IMG/VR virus record: IMGVR_UViG_3300041403_001141
Coordinates: 1 to 24,626 of that record
Reading direction: 5' to 3' (one strand)
Length of the DNA: 24,626 nt
Origin: a virus
The position numbers and the translations under genes are program-made. Every line of letters starts with the position of its first letter. The first letter of the stretch is position 1. Positions 22,053 through 24,626 of the stretch are shown piece by piece. The notes under the pieces are model-generated. The model was not told where the DNA came from, ran no database searches, and saw only the letters and a program-made list of their open reading frames with translations.

Positions 22053-22208
22053 GGATCGGCGGCGGCCGGCAGCGGTGTCAGTGATCGCGGCGAGCGCGAC
22101 GAGGAGGAGGAGGAGGGTGCGGATGCCGACCGGCGCCTCCGGTGCCCCGGCGAACGCCGGGACACCGAAGAGCAGGTAGCCCGCGAACGGGGCGAGGACG
22201 CGCGTCAC
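22050..22208 (-). CDS. Tiny predicted membrane protein, GTG start
   Basis: 52 residues, found by hand. The GTG at 22208 overlaps the preceding stop as GTGA. It reads MTRVLAPFAGYLLFGVPAFA, a short gap, then TLLLLLVALAAITDTAAGRR. There are two hydrophobic stretches (about 4-22 and 30-42), and the end is basic. It fills the gap between two supported genes exactly, ending inside the next leader. The function is unknown. Superinfection exclusion or another membrane role is possible. Confidence 0.5.
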   Translation of the reverse strand: MTRVLAPFAGYLLFGVPAFAGAPEAPVGIRTLLLLLVALAAITDTAAGRRRS

Positions 22209-22627
22209 AGCCGCACGCCCGCCACGGCCGCGAGGATTTCGGGCCGCGTCATGTCGGACAGGAACGGTTCGACGTGGCTACCGGCGGTGACGTGCGGCTC
22301 GGCGACGATCACGAAGTCGCAGCGGGCGGGCGTGCCGGTCGGGTCGCAGTGCTGGCGACGGTGAACACTGAAGACCACGGCGTCGGCGAGGTCGAGCAGC
22401 CCAGCACGTCCAAGGCGGTCCTGAGCTTCGTCGAGGAGGGAGGCGACCGCGGTCGCGACGTAGTGGTGCGGGAATCCGAACGCCTCAGAGTTGCCGACTG
22501 TGGCGTCGGCGACGGCGAGTCCGACGTAGGCGGCGTCGCTGAGTGTGCGGGCGGGCACGTCGGCGGGGTCGATGTCGAGGTGCCGCAGGATCGCGGCGCG
22601 GGCTTCGGTGCGGTCGAGGGTCAGCAT
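22205..22627 (-). CDS. Hypothetical early protein
   Basis: 140 residues. The ATG at 22627 is preceded by the shared leader ACCACCTACCGGAG. It includes TEARAAILRHLDIDPADVPA, then GFPHHYVATAVASLLDEAQD, AVVFSVHRRQHCDPTG and CDFVIVAEPHVTAGSHV. A mixed alpha/beta fold is likely. No catalytic motif or family is recognised. Confidence 0.65.
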   Translation of the reverse strand: MLTLDRTEARAAILRHLDIDPADVPARTLSDAAYVGLAVADATVGNSEAFGFPHHYVATAVASLLDEAQDRLGRAGLLDLADAVVFSVHRRQHCDPTGTPARCDFVIVAEPHVTAGSHVEPFLSDMTRPEILAAVAGVRL

Positions 22628-22634
22628 GTCGGTA

Positions 22635-22648
22635 CTCCGGTAGGTGGT
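22635..22648 (-). promoter_or_regulatory. Shared early leader, copy before the 140-aa gene
   Basis: The minus strand reads ACCACCTACCGGAG, then TACCGAC and the ATG. Unlike the other copies it is not fused to an upstream stop, because a 126-base gap precedes it. Confidence 0.65.
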
Positions 22649-22700
22649 TCTGTGGCGGTTATTGCCACGGTCTGCAGATGGTACATCGGAAGTCGGGCGT

Positions 22701-22743
22701 GCTGACCGGGAACCTTCAGAAATTCCGAAGATTCCCGGTCAGC
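22701..22743 (-). repeat. Perfect 12-bp hairpin after the 242-aa gene
   Basis: GCTGACCGGGAA and TTCCCGGTCAGC pair perfectly, with an inner four-pair CTTC/GAAG stem inside the loop. It starts ten bases after the stop at 22754 on the minus strand. No T-run follows. A TACCAT box lies between it and the next leader, so it may separate two transcripts or mark an RNA-processing site. Confidence 0.55.
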
Positions 22744-22753
22744 CAGTGCGGCG

Positions 22754-23482
22754 TCAGAGGACGCCGCGGCATCGGTCGAGGTCGGCGAGTGTGAACTCGG
22801 TGCGGGTCTCGAAGTCGACGATGATGAATCGACCGGCGCCGGGACCGTTCCGCATCGGCTCGAACGGAATCGCGACCAGCGAGTCGGCAGCGGCAAGGTC
22901 GCGACTGCTAATCAGCATGCGAGCCTCGGCCTCAGTCGGGCAGGAGACGGCGTGGTGCCGGTCGTGGTAGCCGCGGAGGTCGGCGGCGACGGCGAGCATC
23001 AGACCGCAGATGTCCGGAACCTGAGCAGCGACCCGCTCGAAGGTCTCGCCGATCCGGTCACGGTCGAACACTTCGAGCTCGTCCTCCCAATGCCGCGGGA
23101 AGTCGTGCGCCATTGCGTCGTCAGGGTTCAGGTCGAGCCCGAACGCAGCGAGCAGGTACAGCGTTCGGTACGGGTTGCCGCCGGTCGCCGGGAGCATGGC
23201 GAAGAACGCCTGCAGCCGGTCGTGGATCGGCAGCCGCTCGACGGCGAGATCGCAGTAGGCGGCGGCAAGCGTGAAGACGTCGCCGAGTGGCGATTCGTCG
23301 CCGCGGAATCGCCGAACGGAATCGCGGGCGGTGTCGATGCCGAACGTGGCGAGGCAGGCTTCGAGGTCGGCGATCGCCGCGAGCACGGGATCGGAGGTGT
23401 CGGACTCGCCCGACCGAATCGCATCGGCGACGGATCGAAGGCGGGTCCAGAGGGTGGGCAGGTTGCGGGCGTTGCTGGTCAT
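22754..23482 (-). CDS. Hypothetical early protein
   Basis: 242 residues from the ATG at 23482, where the shared leader sets the start. The longer frame is low-complexity shadow. It is acidic and mainly helical: LWTRLRSVADAIRSGESDTS, FTLAAAYCDLAVERLPIHDR, RTLYLLAAFGLDLNPDDAMA, then EAEARMLISSRDLAAADSLV. It ends with a strand-rich segment (RFIIVDFETRTEFTLADLDR). No family is recognised. It is the largest gene of the early block. Confidence 0.7.
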   Translation of the reverse strand: MTSNARNLPTLWTRLRSVADAIRSGESDTSDPVLAAIADLEACLATFGIDTARDSVRRFRGDESPLGDVFTLAAAYCDLAVERLPIHDRLQAFFAMLPATGGNPYRTLYLLAAFGLDLNPDDAMAHDFPRHWEDELEVFDRDRIGETFERVAAQVPDICGLMLAVAADLRGYHDRHHAVSCPTEAEARMLISSRDLAAADSLVAIPFEPMRNGPGAGRFIIVDFETRTEFTLADLDRCRGVL

Positions 23483-23488
23483 CGGTGG

Positions 23489-23507
23489 CTCCGGTGGTAG
23501 GTGGTCA
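23489..23507 (-). promoter_or_regulatory. Shared early leader, copy before the 242-aa gene
   Basis: The minus strand reads TGACCACCTACCACCGGAG, with an ACC insertion, then CCACCG and the ATG. The TGA is the stop of the 58-aa gene. Confidence 0.65.
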
Positions 23508-23681
23508 GGCGGTCGGGGTGTCGGTGTGGACGGTGACGCCGTTGAATCGAGCCTCGCGGATGAGGCGGTCGTCGGACGCGGCGCGGAGTTCACGCCCATA
23601 CTCGCGGGCGACTTGATGCTCACCCTCCGCGCGGTACGGGCGAAGAATGTCGGCGATGATGCGGTCGCGGTCGATGTTCAT
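23505..23681 (-). CDS. Small hypothetical early protein
   Basis: 58 residues from the ATG at 23681, fixed by the shared leader. It reads MNIDRDRIIADILRPYRAEG, then VAREYGRELRAASDDRLIRE and ends VHTDTPTA. It is charged and helical. No family is recognised. Confidence 0.65.
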   Translation of the reverse strand: MNIDRDRIIADILRPYRAEGEHQVAREYGRELRAASDDRLIREARFNGVTVHTDTPTA

Positions 23682-23687
23682 GGTGGA

Positions 23688-23703
23688 CTCCGATAGGTGG
23701 TCA
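23688..23703 (-). promoter_or_regulatory. Shared early leader, copy before the 58-aa gene
   Basis: The minus strand reads TGACCACCTATCGGAG, one base different from the 21735 copy. The TGA is the stop of the 163-aa gene. Confidence 0.65.
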
Positions 23704-24192
23704 GGCGTTCGGGTCGTCGTGGCGGATGACGTCGGTGCGGTCGAGCCAGCCGTGGCGGAGGGCCGCGGGCGTGTCGGCGGGTGCGTTCTGCCACCAGACG
23801 TAGAGGTACTCGCGACCATCGCGGGCCTTCGCCCACGTCTCAGTACCGCCGCACGCGGCGATCCAGCGGGCGTCGTTGACCACGCGGGTCTCGGCGTGGG
23901 CGTCGACCTCGCCGTCGGCAGTCATGACGTCGGCGAGCATGCCTTCCAATTGGGCGAGATCGTCCGACCGGAATTCGGCGTTGTCGATGATCAGCAGGAA
24001 TCGACCCGCCGCACGCGGGAAGGACTCGCGAACCGCGGCGTCGCACGCGGGAACGTCGATGATCGAGTAGGCGTCGTCGACGTCGGCGGGCGTGCCGTCG
24101 GTGACCGGCGAGTAGAGGAAGGCGGCGACGCCGCGGGCGAACCCCGCAGACGACCACGCGAGGTCGGAGTAGTGGTGGCGGTCGGACGGCAT
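23701..24192 (-). CDS. Hypothetical early protein, first gene of the operon
   Basis: 163 residues. The ATG at 24192 follows the shared leader and a sigma70-like promoter about 50 bases upstream. It reads RHHYSDLAWSSAGFARGVAA, then RFLLIIDNAEFRSDDLAQLE and a Trp-rich stretch (YLYVWWQNAPADTPAALRHG). It is acidic overall, which is common for early phage proteins that bind host factors, but nothing identifies a target. Confidence 0.7.
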   Translation of the reverse strand: MPSDRHHYSDLAWSSAGFARGVAAFLYSPVTDGTPADVDDAYSIIDVPACDAAVRESFPRAAGRFLLIIDNAEFRSDDLAQLEGMLADVMTADGEVDAHAETRVVNDARWIAACGGTETWAKARDGREYLYVWWQNAPADTPAALRHGWLDRTDVIRHDDPNA

Positions 24193-24199
24193 CGGTCGG

Positions 24200-24217
24200 C
24201 TCCTGTGGTAGGTGGTC
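24200..24217 (-). promoter_or_regulatory. Shared early leader, copy before the 163-aa gene
   Basis: The minus strand reads GACCACCTACCACAGGAG, then CCGACCG and the ATG. As the first gene of the block it has no upstream stop fused to the motif. Confidence 0.65.
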
Positions 24218-24243
24218 GCCGGGCGACGTGCCGCGGCTCGCTG

Positions 24244-24272
24244 ATGGTACCGTCTCGATCGGTCGATGTCAC
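24244..24272 (-). promoter_or_regulatory. Sigma70-like promoter for the early operon
   Basis: On the minus strand GTGACA (five of six to TTGACA) and TACCAT (four of six to TATAAT) are separated by 17 bases. Transcription would start about 40-45 bases before the first early ATG. A GTACCATC element also occurs at almost the same distance (about 50 bases) before the 140-aa gene, but with a poor -35. Two CTGCAG sites lie just upstream (about 24279-24297) and one near 22672, and they may be operator-like. Confidence 0.5.
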
Positions 24273-24626
24273 GACGTTCTGCAGAGTTTCCTGCAGATTG
24301 CGACCGCCGATCTCGAGCGACCTGGCCCTAAATCCTTTACGTTCCAGGCACTTACGGTCGTCTCGCGTGCCGTCGATCGGCCGACAAAAAAGGCAGGGCC
24401 GCAGGACGGGGCGGCACGAGTTGTGGCACCGCCCGCCGTGCATCGGATGCGACGCGCACGCCCCGCAGCATCCGGCGACCCCGCCGCGGTCGACCCCTCC
24501 CCCCCCCGGTCGTCGTGGTCCACAGAAGACCCCGCCGGTCGCCGCTGCTGGTGCCGCCGCGGGCGATTCGGTGGCGTCCTGTGGCGACGCTGTGGCGGAT
24601 GGCGCCCGCCCGCCCGCCCGCGCGCC
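24273..24626. other. GC-rich right end without a supported gene
   Basis: Two minus frames are open here, but neither has a ribosome site, and one runs deep into the first early gene. The region holds an imperfect inverted repeat at 24326-24357, an A6 tract (T6 on minus) near 24385-24390 and long C/G runs, ending in CCCG repeats at the window edge. I see no tRNA and no clear terminator. Confidence 0.5.
24326..24357. repeat. Imperfect inverted repeat resembling an integrase core site
   Basis: CCCTAAATCCTT and AGGCACTTACGG form 12-base arms (8 of 12 symmetric) around an eight-base centre TACGTTCC. The geometry is like the core of a tyrosine-recombinase site. It is the most AT-rich patch in a very GC-rich end. 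It is more than 4 kb from the integrase gene, so attP is only a possibility. Confidence 0.3.

Noticed and set aside
23991-24443. Cys-rich minus ORF upstream of the first early gene
   Set aside because: Its first part (CHNSC, CLFC) hints at a zinc site, but there is no ribosome site. It continues 200 bases into the first early gene in a shadow frame and spans the promoter.
24269-24523. 84-aa minus ORF at the right end
   Set aside because: Gly/Ala/Arg-rich shadow-like composition with no ribosome site. It overlaps the inverted repeat and upstream control region.
24596-24626. CCCG tandem repeats at the window edge
   Set aside because: A simple-sequence run in very GC-rich DNA. It is too short and too close to the edge to call a terminal repeat or origin.
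1-24626. CRISPR arrays, tRNA and rRNA genes, insertion sequences
   Set aside because: I saw no regularly spaced repeats, cloverleaf-like sequence, rRNA blocks or transposase motifs.

Overview
The window looks like about 24.6 kb of a T7-type (podovirus) phage or prophage. Every gene I support lies on the minus strand, so transcription runs from the right edge to the left. Recognisable parts are a single-subunit T7-like RNA polymerase, a T7-type connector/portal, scaffold, capsid and tail-tube module, a tyrosine integrase, a RecT-like annealing protein and a C5 cytosine methyltransferase. The integrase points to a temperate member of a group that is usually lytic. The host is unknown. High GC and a dockerin-type calcium-binding protein inside the virion operon would fit a planctomycete or similar environmental bacterium, but that is inference.

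Layout in transcription order. (1) 24626-24193: GC-rich, no convincing gene, one sigma70-like promoter and one integrase-core-like inverted repeat. (2) 24192-19956: a probable early operon of small unknown proteins. Six start codons share a nearly identical leader (ACCACCTACC then GGAG). Three strong hairpins sit between genes. (3) 19959-14582: integrase, a 44-codon ORF, RecT-like protein, a 59-aa ORF, DNA-cytosine methyltransferase, a PP-loop/PAPS-reductase-like enzyme, an unknown protein, a free-standing zinc ribbon and a DUF1064-like nuclease. No DNA polymerase or helicase is present. (4) 14595-12190: RNA polymerase. (5) 12209-7233: a possible papain-like protein, two small proteins, connector, scaffold, a coiled-coil protein and the major capsid protein, closed by an intrinsic terminator at the T7 T-phi position. 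(6) 7161-2406: an insertion relative to the T7 order, with a membrane protein, a lipoprotein-like protein, two fibre-like proteins that share an N-terminal module, two unknown proteins and the dockerin-like protein. (7) 2403-1: two tandem gp11-like tail tubular A proteins, then a gp12-like tail tubular B protein cut by the left edge.

How it may work: host polymerase probably reads the early block from the promoter at about 24.25 kb. The phage polymerase would then read the virion genes. Gene coupling is tight throughout, with many ATGA and GTGA overlaps. Terminase, lysozyme, internal virion proteins and most replication genes lie outside the window or are absent.

The observations I would check first are these. 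The methyltransferase gene carries two long same-strand frames over about 740 bp, and both resemble known methyltransferase C-terminal sequences. A start-associated leader is repeated through the early operon. A dockerin-like protein sits in the tail/fibre operon.
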